From contig NZ_CP150144.1 in NCBI RefSeq assembly GCF_037963145.1, forward strand, positions 1,364,001 through 1,428,000: a DNA stretch of 64,000 nucleotides, given 5' to 3'. The notes under the pieces were generated by a model. It did no database searches, was not told where the DNA came from, and saw only the letters and a program-made list of their open reading frames with translations. Position 1 is the stretch's first letter; the number at the start of each line of letters is the position of its first letter. This stretch comes from Oceanobacillus sp. FSL K6-2867. GTDB taxonomy: Bacteria; Bacillota; Bacilli; Bacillales; Amphibacillaceae. A program made the position numbers and the translations under genes. Shown here piece after piece: positions 9,724 to 21,526 of the stretch.

Positions 9724-10002
9724 ATCTATCACCATTCTTTTATCAACTATAACTATGATAGCAAAAAGATTTGAACTACTCCACCTTAATTCCTTACAAA
9801 ATTTAAAGAGAGAGATTCCTATGTAAAGAAACTTAATTTCTTCTCATTTTATTAGGGTATCCCATATTTGAAAACAGTTTGTCTTCAAACTTAATTAAGA
9901 TAGAAAAAGGATAACTATTGTGGATAATAGGGAAGATTTATATATTGTAATTGAGCTTCTCGAGAGATAACTTATAGTATTGTTAAATAACTGCCAGAAA
10001 TT

Positions 10003-10035
10003 AAAAAAACATGATTCATTTTCTGGAATCATGTG
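10003..10035 (-). terminator. Terminator of the rRNA operon
   Basis: Inverted repeat ACATGATTC/GGAATCATGT; on the minus strand it is followed by a run of seven T. It lies just after tRNA-Asp, the last gene of the rRNA/tRNA transcript. Confidence 0.8.
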
Positions 10036-10061
10036 TGCAATAAATTTATATAATTTGTAAA

Positions 10062-10138
10062 TGGCGGTCCGGACGGGACTCGAACCCGCGACCTCCTGCG
10101 TGACAGGCAGGCATTCTAACCAACTGAACTACCGGACC
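10062..10138 (-). tRNA. tRNA-Asp(GTC), rRNA-operon copy
   Basis: Full cloverleaf with 7-bp acceptor GGTCCGG, anticodon GTC, TTCGAGTCC T-arm and encoded CCA. Identical to the second tRNA-Asp at 55296-55372. Confidence 0.97.
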
Positions 10139-10225
10139 AAACATATATGTTGAAAGTCTAATGTGTACATTAATCCAGTACTTCTAGGTTCAACTTATTA
10201 TAAGCTAAAATGAGTTAATTAATTT

Positions 10226-10302
<77 letters not shown>

Positions 10303-10343
10303 ATATGATACACTTTCTATTATATGAAAGTGAATATAATTGT

Positions 10344-10462
10344 CTGCCTGGCGGCGTCCTACTCTTGCAGGGACAAAGTCCCAACTACCATCGGCGCTGA
10401 AGAGCTTAACTTCTGTGTTCGGTATGGGAACAGGTGTGGCCTCCTCGCTATTGCTACCAGAC
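10344..10462 (-). rRNA. rrf: 5S rRNA
   Basis: About 119 bases containing the conserved CCGAACACAGAAGTTAAG core and paired GTCTGG ends. It follows 23S by about 120 bases. The ends are estimated from pairing. Confidence 0.93.
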
Positions 10463-10582
10463 AATCCTAAAAAATAAGGACAAGTTTTATTATATGCATT
10501 TCGAAATAGAAATGCAAGGTCTTTTTTAATTTATACCTTAAAAACTAAATAAGAGTAAACCAGACATCAAATAAAGAAGTTA

Positions 10583-13503
<2,921 letters not shown>

Positions 13504-13854
13504 GTTACAGTAAATAAGCGTACTAATTATTAGCCTTGCTTTTATTTAATCCAGCTTCAGCTCCTAGAAACTACCGTCATAAGCAATTGACATTCCAAAC
13601 GCTAAAAACCAAGCGTTTTCCAGTCTCTTGCTTATGCGTCCGTTTCTGAACAGTCGCTTCAGCCTTTTACATTAATATTGATGTCGTTGTTACTCTTATT
13701 TAGTTTTCAAGGTACAAATAGAGAGATTTGCTCTCTCAAAACTGAACCAAACAACACAGTATGTCGGGCCTACAGGATGTAGGTCATGCCGATGTTGCCA
13801 CAGGACGTGGCGATCTTAATCGGCCTTCCTTAACCCGTAGGGTTCCGTAATAAT

Positions 13855-15425
<1,571 letters not shown>

Positions 15426-15571
15426 GTTTGTAATACTTAGCTGTTGTAGAAGCTGACTTCTACTTGTTTTAAAAAGAAAAACGAGTTTCCTTTTTCTTGA
15501 CATACTGGTTGTTTTGTTCAGTTTTCAAAGAGCAAATTTGTTGGTTGCTTTCCTTAAAAAGCGACTTTATT

Positions 15572-15601
15572 AATATATCATATCTATTAATTTGTTGTCA
15601 A
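15572..15601 (-). promoter_or_regulatory. rRNA promoter, proximal
   Basis: TTGACA, 18-base spacer, TATATT, about 150 bases before the 16S gene; AT-rich upstream as in rrn promoters. Confidence 0.6.
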
Positions 15602-15656
15602 TAACTTTTTTAAAATATTTTTTTGAAACATTTAGTTTGTTTTCGACAACTTTTAT

Positions 15657-15685
15657 ACTATATCATCTTCCAAAAAGGAAGTCAA
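15657..15685 (-). promoter_or_regulatory. rRNA promoter, distal
   Basis: TTGACT, 17-base spacer, TATAGT, lying 85 bases upstream of the proximal promoter. With it this gives the usual tandem rrn promoter pair. The promoters lie after tRNA-Ile, so the four tRNAs upstream are not served by them. Confidence 0.65.
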
Positions 15686-15709
15686 CATCTTTTTTCAAAA
15701 AAAGATGAA

Positions 15710-15783
<74 letters not shown>

Positions 15784-15796
15784 ATATATGGTAATT

Positions 15797-15870
15797 TGGA
15801 GCGGGTGAAGGGAATCGAACCCTCATCATCAGCTTGGAAGGCTGAGGTTTTACCACTAAACTACACCCGC
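15797..15870 (-). tRNA. tRNA-Gly(TCC)
   Basis: GCGGGTG acceptor, anticodon TCC, CCA encoded. Confidence 0.95.
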
Positions 15871-15897
15871 AAAATAAATTTAATCTTTATATCACAC

Positions 15898-15974
15898 TGG
15901 TCGGGAAGACAGGATTCGAACCTGCGACCCCTTGGTCCCAAACCAAGTGCTCTACCAAGCTGAGCTACTTCCCG
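15898..15974 (-). tRNA. tRNA-Pro(TGG)
   Basis: CGGGAAG acceptor, anticodon TGG, CCA encoded. Confidence 0.95.
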
Positions 15975-15977
15975 TAA

Positions 15978-16054
15978 TGGCGCGCCCGAGAGGAGTCGAA
16001 CCCCTAACCTCTTGATCCGTAGTCAAACGCTCTATCCAATTGAGCTACGGGCGC
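15978..16054 (-). tRNA. tRNA-Arg(ACG)
   Basis: GCGCCCG acceptor, anticodon ACG, CCA encoded. It is the first intact tRNA after the 39-kb island and has lost contact with the tRNA array promoter at 55.8 kb. Confidence 0.95.
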
Positions 16055-16076
16055 ACATCATATATTAGATAAATAG

Positions 16077-16190
16077 TTTTTTATTTCTTTTTAGAGTAAA
16101 AAATATAAAACAGAAACCGTACGTAAGAACAACAAGTATTTTTATCGTACGGTTTAAAATAATACCATGATTATTTTTACAAGTCAACAC
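16077..16190. repeat. Element-end repeat, copy 1 (next to tRNA-Arg)
   Basis: Shares about 100 bp, including the tract GTAAGAACAACAAGT and the ATTTTTACAAGTCAACAC end, with 21190-21375 and 29060-29255. The 29-kb copy directly follows an att site, so I read the repeat as the non-integrase end of the element family. In this copy the att core is no longer visible. Arms AAACCGTACG/CGTACGGTTT (16114-16155) form a perfect 10-bp stem. From here to 16314 no gene is seen. Confidence 0.75.
16159..16187 (-). promoter_or_regulatory. Outward-facing sigma-A promoter in element end
   Basis: TTGACT, exactly 17 bases, TATTAT, reading toward tRNA-Arg-Pro-Gly-Ile and 16S. The predicted start falls at the hairpin 16114-16155, which is followed by a T-rich tract, so the transcript could be a short attenuated RNA or a leader for the tRNAs. 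The same promoter with TAATAT occurs in the 29-kb copy and is degraded in the 21-kb copy. Confidence 0.6.
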
Positions 16191-16314
16191 CTTTTTAACA
16201 GAAACATTATAAATGTATATTTTAATGTTTGGTCATTCCCCACCTGTATTATTTACACTATAAAGCCTGATTGTCACACAGCCAAACATGAAAATACTAC
16301 ACCGAATAAATATC

Positions 16315-16348
16315 AGGAGGGCTTTCCCAAATCTGAGAAAGCCCTCCT
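16315..16348 (-). terminator. Terminator after YjgB-like gene
   Basis: 12-bp perfect stem AGGAGGGCTTTC/GAAAGCCCTCCT, just after the stop of the gene at 16360. Confidence 0.8.
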
Positions 16349-16359
16349 AAAACAAAAGT

Positions 16360-16956
16360 TTATTTTGCTTCTTTCAAATTTACGTGATTCACAGTTTGAT
16401 CAGGTCCCTCCATAATCGGATTATCACCAATTATAAAATGAATCTCGTATTTACCTGTTTCATAAACATAATCTGTTTCATCTGTTCTAGGTACATTTAG
16501 AATCTTATCAGCACTCCCCAATTGATTTCCTAACAGATCAGGTGTTATGTCCCCAAGATTTGTTTGCCTTTCCACAGCTGTACCGAAGTTTCGTATTTCA
16601 GATATAGAATTATCTTTGTTATAAGCGAATCCGTATCCTGGATTACCCATATCCCAGCTGTACAAATCAAATTGACCATCAACTTTTACAGGTTTGCCTA
16701 ATTTGTTATGAACATCTTGTTTATTACTTTCATTAATTTGGAGACCTTGAACATTCCCAGGCATTTCTCCTGAGAAAGCATGTATATAGAAGTCATTTAA
16801 AGTATCCACTGCTTGCTGGTTCGAAGCGGCAGAAAAAATCGGAGTCCCAGTTGCTTCATGCGCTAGCCCATTATAAGAAGAAATCCCCGTCCCGAAAAAT
16901 AATCCAGTAAACAATAAAGCGGCAATTATTTTAGGTGCTGACTTTTTAAATGCCAT
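16360..16956 (-). CDS. Secreted YjgB-family (DUF4309) protein
   Basis: A 198-residue protein with an N-terminal signal or anchor (KIIAALLFTGLFFGTGISS). The body resembles B. subtilis YjgB (DUF4309): a region around NKQDVHNKLGKPVKVDGQFDLYSWDMGNPGYGFAY followed by GKYEIHFI. The family is secreted and of unknown role; some members are expressed under stress. GGGAGGG precedes the ATG. It is the first of three secreted-protein genes on this strand, each with its own terminator. The frame is intact although it lies inside the older, decayed part of the island. Confidence 0.7.
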   Translation of the reverse strand: MAFKKSAPKIIAALLFTGLFFGTGISSYNGLAHEATGTPIFSAASNQQAVDTLNDFYIHAFSGEMPGNVQGLQINESNKQDVHNKLGKPVKVDGQFDLYSWDMGNPGYGFAYNKDNSISEIRNFGTAVERQTNLGDITPDLLGNQLGSADKILNVPRTDETDYVYETGKYEIHFIIGDNPIMEGPDQTVNHVNLKEAK

Positions 16957-16987
16957 AACTTAGCCCTCCCTGCCTGATTCTTTCAAA

Positions 16988-17012
16988 AGAGCTGTTTTAT
17001 AAAAACAGCTAA
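16988..17012 (-). terminator. Terminator after the peptidoglycan-binding gene
   Basis: AGCTGTTTT/AAACAGCT hairpin directly after the stop codon region of the gene at 17016. Confidence 0.6.
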
Positions 17013-17015
17013 CTT

Positions 17016-17690
17016 CTATCTCGGTTCTGATTCCACGACTTCTCCATTTTGATACACATCATAGAATCCAACCGTGCCAGTTCCTCCATTATCAATATAA
17101 TCCTGACTTCGTGCTTTTAATGAATAAAATACTCTTCCTTCTGAGTCCTCATAAAGTACACCATTGCTGCTAAACACTAGATCATCATTATCAAGAGCAG
17201 CCTCTGCATAGGCAACCGCCGATTCTACTGTAAACAACCCTGCTTCATATTCGTCAAGTAATAGAGTCCATGTATCCAAACCGACTATTCCGTCCGGTAC
17301 TAAACCATGAACAGCTTGTAATTGACGAACCTTTTCGTTAGTATGTGGACCAAAAACTCCATCAACTTCTGTTTCAAGTCCAAAGTGATTTAACATCACT
17401 TGAATAAATTCGGCTTCAAAACTTTGGCTCCCTTGTTTAACAATCGGTTGCTCTTCAGGTGGCCAATTTAATATCGCTTCATAGCCTGGAGGTATTTCTG
17501 ATTTCGATAGTTGACTCGATTCATCTTCTGAGTTGACAGTTGCTTCCTGTGTTTCTGTTTGCTCCTGAACGGAAGTCGAAGACTCCTCAGGGCTATTTTC
17601 TATTACTTTTGATTGTTCTGCTGCTGAAACTTGCCCAGTAAACGCTACTATTGACAAAAATGCAACTGTTCCTATTACTACCTTTTTCAC
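17016..17690 (-). CDS. Secreted protein with peptidoglycan-binding domain
   Basis: A 224-residue protein: signal peptide (1-24, ending VSAAE), a Glu/Ser/Thr-rich linker (25-70), then one PG_binding_1 module (about 82-140) with the typical FIQVMLNHFGLETEVDGVFGP and VPDGIVGLDTWTLL repeats. The C-terminal 75 residues are not recognised and contain no obvious hydrolase motif, so it probably binds the wall or spore cortex rather than cutting it by itself. It has its own terminator and good upstream ribosome site (GAGGATGAGGAGAAG region). Confidence 0.72.
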   Translation of the reverse strand: MKKVVIGTVAFLSIVAFTGQVSAAEQSKVIENSPEESSTSVQEQTETQEATVNSEDESSQLSKSEIPPGYEAILNWPPEEQPIVKQGSQSFEAEFIQVMLNHFGLETEVDGVFGPHTNEKVRQLQAVHGLVPDGIVGLDTWTLLLDEYEAGLFTVESAVAYAEAALDNDDLVFSSNGVLYEDSEGRVFYSLKARSQDYIDNGGTGTVGFYDVYQNGEVVESEPR

Positions 17691-17755
17691 TTCTCCTCAT
17701 CCTTTCACATTCAATATATGACCTAGTTTCAAACGAGACCTTCCTATTAGTATAA

Positions 17756-17796
17756 AGCCAAATCCCTCAACTTTTAACACTGAGGAATTTGGCTTC
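17756..17796 (-). terminator. Terminator after secreted protein 17853-18323
   Basis: AAGCCAAAT.CCTCA paired with TGAGG.ATTTGGCTT, flanked by T-rich sequence on the minus strand. Confidence 0.7.
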
Positions 17797-17852
17797 TTAA
17801 TATTGAAAACCCGTATTTTCCTGACTCACTCCGTCCATCAACTCGATTTATA

Positions 17853-18323
17853 TTAAGGTCTATGAAAATTGACCGTTTTCTGGTCATCTCCTGTCCGTTC
17901 AAACCATCCTCTGAAGGCCCAATTATCATATCCTCCATCACCTTCGTTAACAAATGTCCCTTCTTCAAACACCCAGACTCCGAATGTAATGCCATCATAA
18001 TCTACCGTATCAAAGTATTGCACGCCTTGCAGTTGATTGGAATTATAACCTTGACTCAAATTCATCACCATAACATTATATTGCTGACCCGCTTCAAAGA
18101 ATGCTTTCTCCATCGCTCCCTTGACAAAACCGCTCCGATTATCGGCAGTTTTCTTAGCATCGGCAATAGCTTCTCCGATAGCAACAGGGTCAACAGTTAC
18201 TTCTCCACTAACCTCTGCTGCCTCTGCAGAATCAGTAACCCCTAAAGTCGGTAGAGTAAGTGGCGTCGCTAACACAGCTAACCCTAATGCAGAAGTTACA
18301 ACAGCTTGTTTCACTTTTCTCAT
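17853..18323 (-). CDS. Secreted protein of unknown function
   Basis: A 156-residue protein with a clear signal peptide (cleavage probably after SAEAAE, about residue 35). The mature part is small (about 120 aa), rich in aromatic residues, with NWAFRGWFERTG near its C-terminus. The pattern recalls small secreted Bacillus proteins such as YolA and some annotated bacteriocin-like proteins, but I cannot assign it. AGGAGGAGAT precedes the ATG. There is no immunity-like partner next to it. Confidence 0.6.
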   Translation of the reverse strand: MRKVKQAVVTSALGLAVLATPLTLPTLGVTDSAEAAEVSGEVTVDPVAIGEAIADAKKTADNRSGFVKGAMEKAFFEAGQQYNVMVMNLSQGYNSNQLQGVQYFDTVDYDGITFGVWVFEEGTFVNEGDGGYDNWAFRGWFERTGDDQKTVNFHRP

Positions 18324-18569
18324 TAGATCTCCTCCTTCATTTTGTGTGATTCAAGTTTTCAATCACATCGTCTCATCATCTATTTATAAGTTCAATGAAT
18401 TTATTCAAAATTTAAGAAAATGATAAATTTGATAATCTATTTTAAATTTTGATATATTTTTGACTTAGTTTTGAAATAAAGTTTGATAAATTCATATTAG
18501 AACTCTTAATCATTAACATTCAACAACCTAGTATGACATCTTTTAAATTACTTCCATCTATTATATAGA

Positions 18570-18650
18570 GCAAGGACATTCAAAAAGCATCATACCTATT
18601 AGAAATGATTACATAAAAAAATACCAATAGGCTTGGACCCTTGGTATTCA
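18570..18650. repeat. Element-end remnant (integrase end), copy 3
   Basis: Resembles 54815-54890 and 28890-28973: a CATTAGAAATGA-type piece followed by AATACCAA/TTGGTATT hairpin (18620-18648). No att core follows. It marks the integrase-side end of the oldest layer. The rest of 18324-18719 holds no gene that I can see. Confidence 0.6.
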
Positions 18651-18719
18651 TACTTTAAAATAAAGTGTTGAACTCTTTATCTAAAACTTTTGGCAAACCA
18701 TTTGAGTAATTGATAAAGT

Positions 18720-19664
18720 CTAGTAATTAGTCTTGAACCCTTCAATGGTAAAATCAATCATTTTTGAGGCAATAAAATATGTTATTAACGAATACATTGC
18801 CCTATCCCAACCGAAAACAAAACCTGCACTGAAAAAAATAAAAATATTTATAAACATAACAACATTACCAACAGATATGGGTGTCTTTCGGTTAAGCAGA
18901 ATCCCTAGAATTTCTGTACCATCTAGAGAGCCACCGTACCTGATTACCATTCCGACACCAATCCCTAAAAAGGCTCCACCAAAAACGGATGCCAGTAATG
19001 GATTTTCAGTCGGAGCTGATACATTATTAAGAAAACCTGTTCCTAGTGATAATACGCTTAATCCAAACAAGGTAGTTACCACAAACTTTTTACCAATTTG
19101 CCTATAACCTAAATACAGAAAGGGAACGTTTAATATCAGTAAAAATAACTCTAATTTTATACCTGTTAAATAGGACATTATAATTGAAATTCCGACGACT
19201 CCACCATCAATGATATTATTCGGAACTAAAAAAATCTCCAACCCGAGAGAAACTAAGAGAGCACCTAAAGTAACTAAAAGGGAACGTAATATTAGTTTGA
19301 ATACCGGAAAAAAGTTTCGATCCATCCTGATATGTTCTGAGGGGAGAAACTTGATTATGAAAAATGCCGGCAGCAAAAAACCAACTGTTTCTTCAAGATG
19401 CGCAACAATCCTAGACCAACCATTAGGAACAATGTAACCATAGCCATCGAAAAATAACGTTCTTGCGCTTAGGTATAGTGAATTCAATAACTTTTGTGAG
19501 AATAAGCTCTGTGATTCATTAAATGAAAAGGAATTAACTAAGGGTCCAACATTCAAAATATCTAATAGAAGATATATAAAACTAAATATGACAAAAACAT
19601 TTATGTAAAGAAATAAAAAAAACAGTAATACGTATACTTTTCCTTCTCTTATTAAAGAAAACAT
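18720..19664 (-). CDS. Ion-channel-like segment fused to YitT-type membrane domain
   Basis: A 314-residue membrane protein in two parts. The first 105 residues look like a two-helix K+ channel (Ion_trans_2): hydrophobic helix, pore helix with FFDGYGYIVP in place of the TVGYGD filter, and second helix EETVGFLLPAFFIIKFL. Residues about 120-310 match the membrane part of YitT-family proteins (LEIFLVPNNIIDGGVVGIS, YGGSLDGTEILGILLNRKT). The family normally continues with a DUF2179 ligand-binding domain; here the frame stops exactly where it should begin. Either a novel fusion or a truncated gene at an element boundary. Transport substrate unknown. No ribosome site stronger than a weak GGAAAG is seen. 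Confidence 0.65.
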   Translation of the reverse strand: MFSLIREGKVYVLLFFLFLYINVFVIFSFIYLLLDILNVGPLVNSFSFNESQSLFSQKLLNSLYLSARTLFFDGYGYIVPNGWSRIVAHLEETVGFLLPAFFIIKFLPSEHIRMDRNFFPVFKLILRSLLVTLGALLVSLGLEIFLVPNNIIDGGVVGISIIMSYLTGIKLELFLLILNVPFLYLGYRQIGKKFVVTTLFGLSVLSLGTGFLNNVSAPTENPLLASVFGGAFLGIGVGMVIRYGGSLDGTEILGILLNRKTPISVGNVVMFINIFIFFSAGFVFGWDRAMYSLITYFIASKMIDFTIEGFKTNY

Positions 19665-20108
19665 TTAATTGCTTTCCTTTCTTAATTGTTGGGAAAGGCC
19701 AGTTAAATACTATAATATAAATTCTATTCTTAATACTTGGTTTTGAGAAGCAAACTCCGGAAAAAATTGCTCCTCTACGAAATATTTCGATTGAAATAGA
19801 AAGGAATTTAATTACCTTTTTTAATTAAATTTTAAAAATCCGTTTTGAGATAATCAAAATAAGCTTCAATACTTTCAACCAAGCTACAAGGTAGGAAGGC
19901 AATAAAAAACTATAAACCTATTCCAGGTTAATCTCCAAAAACAGTGTTTCACCTCGCTGAAAAATTATGAATTTTTCCTGCCATTAGGAATTTCCCGCCT
20001 ACCCGACTATTTAATAAACTGGCCAAATATTCCCGGAAATTTTATTAACCACAGCAGTTAGTTTCAAATCATTTTGTCTATATTTGTCCCACTTTGTATT
20101 ATTGGGGA
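19665..20108. other. Intergenic region without recognisable genes
   Basis: About 440 AT-rich bases between the YitT-like fusion and the sda-like locus. I see no long frame, tRNA or convincing terminator; probably decayed island DNA. Confidence 0.5.
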
Positions 20109-20421
20109 GATTCTACTTCCGATTATTCAAAATGAAAGAGTTTCGAAAAAAATGCAAACGTGGGAGGAAGATATGAATAGTCTAAGGCACTTGTCAGACG
20201 AACTATTAAAGGAGTCTCTGAAAAAGGCAATCGAATTAAAGTTGGATCAGGATTTTTGCGCAACATTAAAAAATGAAATAAAAAAACGGAAAGAGAGGGG
20301 GAGAAAACCTACGAATACTAAAACGATGAACGTGACAAGTATTCATAAAAGGTAGGGGAAAAGACACTTATAGCTTCATCGCCCCATAATCAATAATATG
20401 CAGAATATCGGAAGTAGAATC
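20109..20421. repeat. 15-bp perfect inverted repeat flanking the sda-like gene
   Basis: GATTCTACTTCCGAT at 20109-20123 and its exact reverse complement at 20407-20421, with partial similarity extending outward and inward (TATTATTGGGG versus CCCCATAAT). The sda-like gene is the only gene between. This looks like the end structure of a tiny mobile cassette, or a long-range hairpin in the transcript. No target-site duplication is obvious. Confidence 0.5.
20173..20355 (+). CDS. sda: Sda-like inhibitor of sporulation histidine kinases
   Basis: A 60-residue protein; residues 4-33 match the antikinase hairpin of B. subtilis Sda (LRHLSDELLKESLKKAIEL then DFCATLKNEIKKR). Sda binds KinA/KinB and blocks the phosphorelay when replication is perturbed. 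The start is fixed by GGGAGG five bases upstream; the frame open from 20074 has no ribosome site. It differs from the usual 46-52 aa Sda in a basic C-terminal extension (KKRKERGRKPTNTK). No DnaA boxes are seen upstream, so the known DnaA-linked control may be missing. It lies in accessory DNA between inverted repeats. Confidence 0.75.
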   Translation: MNSLRHLSDELLKESLKKAIELKLDQDFCATLKNEIKKRKERGRKPTNTKTMNVTSIHKR

Positions 20422-20449
20422 CTTCCAGCCTTAGTCTAGGCTGAAAAAA

Positions 20450-20484
20450 GGTAGCGTTCGTACTTGTTTGTGCGCAACGCTACC
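20450..20484 (+). terminator. Hairpin after the sda-like gene
   Basis: GGTAGCGTT/AACGCTACC with a 17-base loop; no strong T-run, so termination is uncertain. Confidence 0.4.
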
Positions 20485-20555
20485 ACTAATGCTAAAGTCA
20501 TAAGAGAACACAGACTAATATGCGCTAAAAAAAAACGATTGAGCAACATCTCCAA

Positions 20556-20655
20556 TACAATTCCACATGCTGCAAACACTGTTAATAAAGGCATCAAACT
20601 CATTTTTAACATGTGGTTATAAAATCACCGCCATTAAAATAATAATTAGTTAAAA
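20556..20655 (-). pseudogene. 5' remnant of the island lipoprotein gene
   Basis: About 100 bp closely matching the beginning of the intact lipoprotein gene at 32814-33227 (CAAACACTGTTAATAAAG, CTCATTTTTAACATGTG, TAATTAGTTAA). Only the start and upstream region survive. Evidence for an older copy of the same element. Confidence 0.65.
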
Positions 20656-20696
20656 ACACCAAGAGAATTCCTACTATAAACTCTTGGTGCTTTTTG

Positions 20697-21158
20697 TTAC
20701 TCTCCTGTTTCAGCAAAACGTTTGATTCGATCACCAATTTCATCACGAACACGCTGGAAAACCGCCCATTTCTCTTCTTCAGTTCCTTCAGCTCTTGCGG
20801 GATCATCAAACCCCCATTGTTCTCGTTTAACTTTAGGCGGTGAGACTGGACATTTATCTTTTGCATCGCCACATAGGGTAACAGCTAAGTCTGCGTTATT
20901 TAGGATTTTAGGGTCGATGATATCAGATGTTTGATTAGTAATATCAATATCGGCTTCTTTCATAGCCTTTACAGCATTTGGGTTTAAGCCATGTGCTTCG
21001 ATACCTGCGCTGTGCACGTTCCACTCATCACCTAGATATTTCTTTGCCCATCCTTCAGCCATTTTACTTCTACAAGAATTTCGTTGGCCCCAACAATGTA
21101 AAAATCTTTTTCTGGTTGCCGTAATTCTTTTTCTCGATGGGGACGCACCGTTCCTCAA
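20697..21158 (-). pseudogene. arsC: Arsenate reductase ArsC, damaged at the active site
   Basis: From residue 29 on it is nearly identical in pattern to B. subtilis thioredoxin-coupled ArsC ([72 protein letters not shown]). The catalytic P-loop should be C-T-G-N-S-C-R (CX5R); here it reads C-W-G-Q-R-N-S-C-R, two residues too long. The natural N-terminus is replaced by unrelated codons with only a TTG start. The other two redox Cys are present. I judge it a pseudogene; no arsR or arsB lies nearby. Could be residual or sequence error, but six extra bases are unlikely to be error. Confidence 0.75.
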
Positions 21159-21189
21159 CTGTAAATATTAGGATCAATTAATGAGGAAA

Positions 21190-21375
21190 GAGCACCACTA
21201 ACGTAAAATAATGTAATTAGTGACAACACCCTATCATAAGTACATCTCATTATGTCATTTTTATAGTTTTTTGAACCCTTTCGGAGTAAGAATATAAAAA
21301 ACCGCACGTAAGAACAATAAGTGTTTTTATAGCACGTTTTACAATGTTACCGTGATTTTTTTCAAGTCAACACTT
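21190..21375. repeat. Element-end repeat, copy 2 (decayed)
   Basis: Homologous to 29060-29255: TATCATAAGTACATCTCATT, GGAGTAA, the GTAAGAACAATAAGTGTTTTTAT loop and CAAGTCAACAC. It is preceded by CACCACTAACGT, plausibly a shrunken att core plus the first bases of the element. The promoter spacing is two bases short and the hairpin arms no longer pair, so this internal copy appears non-functional. The remainder to 21526 is gene-free. Confidence 0.7.
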
Positions 21376-21526
21376 TTTCAAAAAACATAATAAAGAAATC
21401 ATTATCCGGGTATCCTTTATATATAAGTATATATTACGAAAACTGTCTTACAGAAACCCATTTTTTTGAAAATCCTGGGTTAACTTTAACCATATTGTTA
21501 CAGGTACAAGGAAGGTGTATTAACTA

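Noticed and set aside
15687..15708. AT-only hairpin before tRNA-Ile as terminator
   Set aside because: CATCTTTTTT/AAAAAAGATG could pair, but it lacks a GC stem; it may be chance in AT-rich rrn promoter DNA.
17862..18423. Two plus-strand frames of 100-127 codons
   Set aside because: Antisense shadows of the secreted protein 17853-18323.
20606..20872. 88-codon minus-strand frame overlapping arsC
   Set aside because: Shadow frame of arsC and the lipoprotein relic; no ribosome site.
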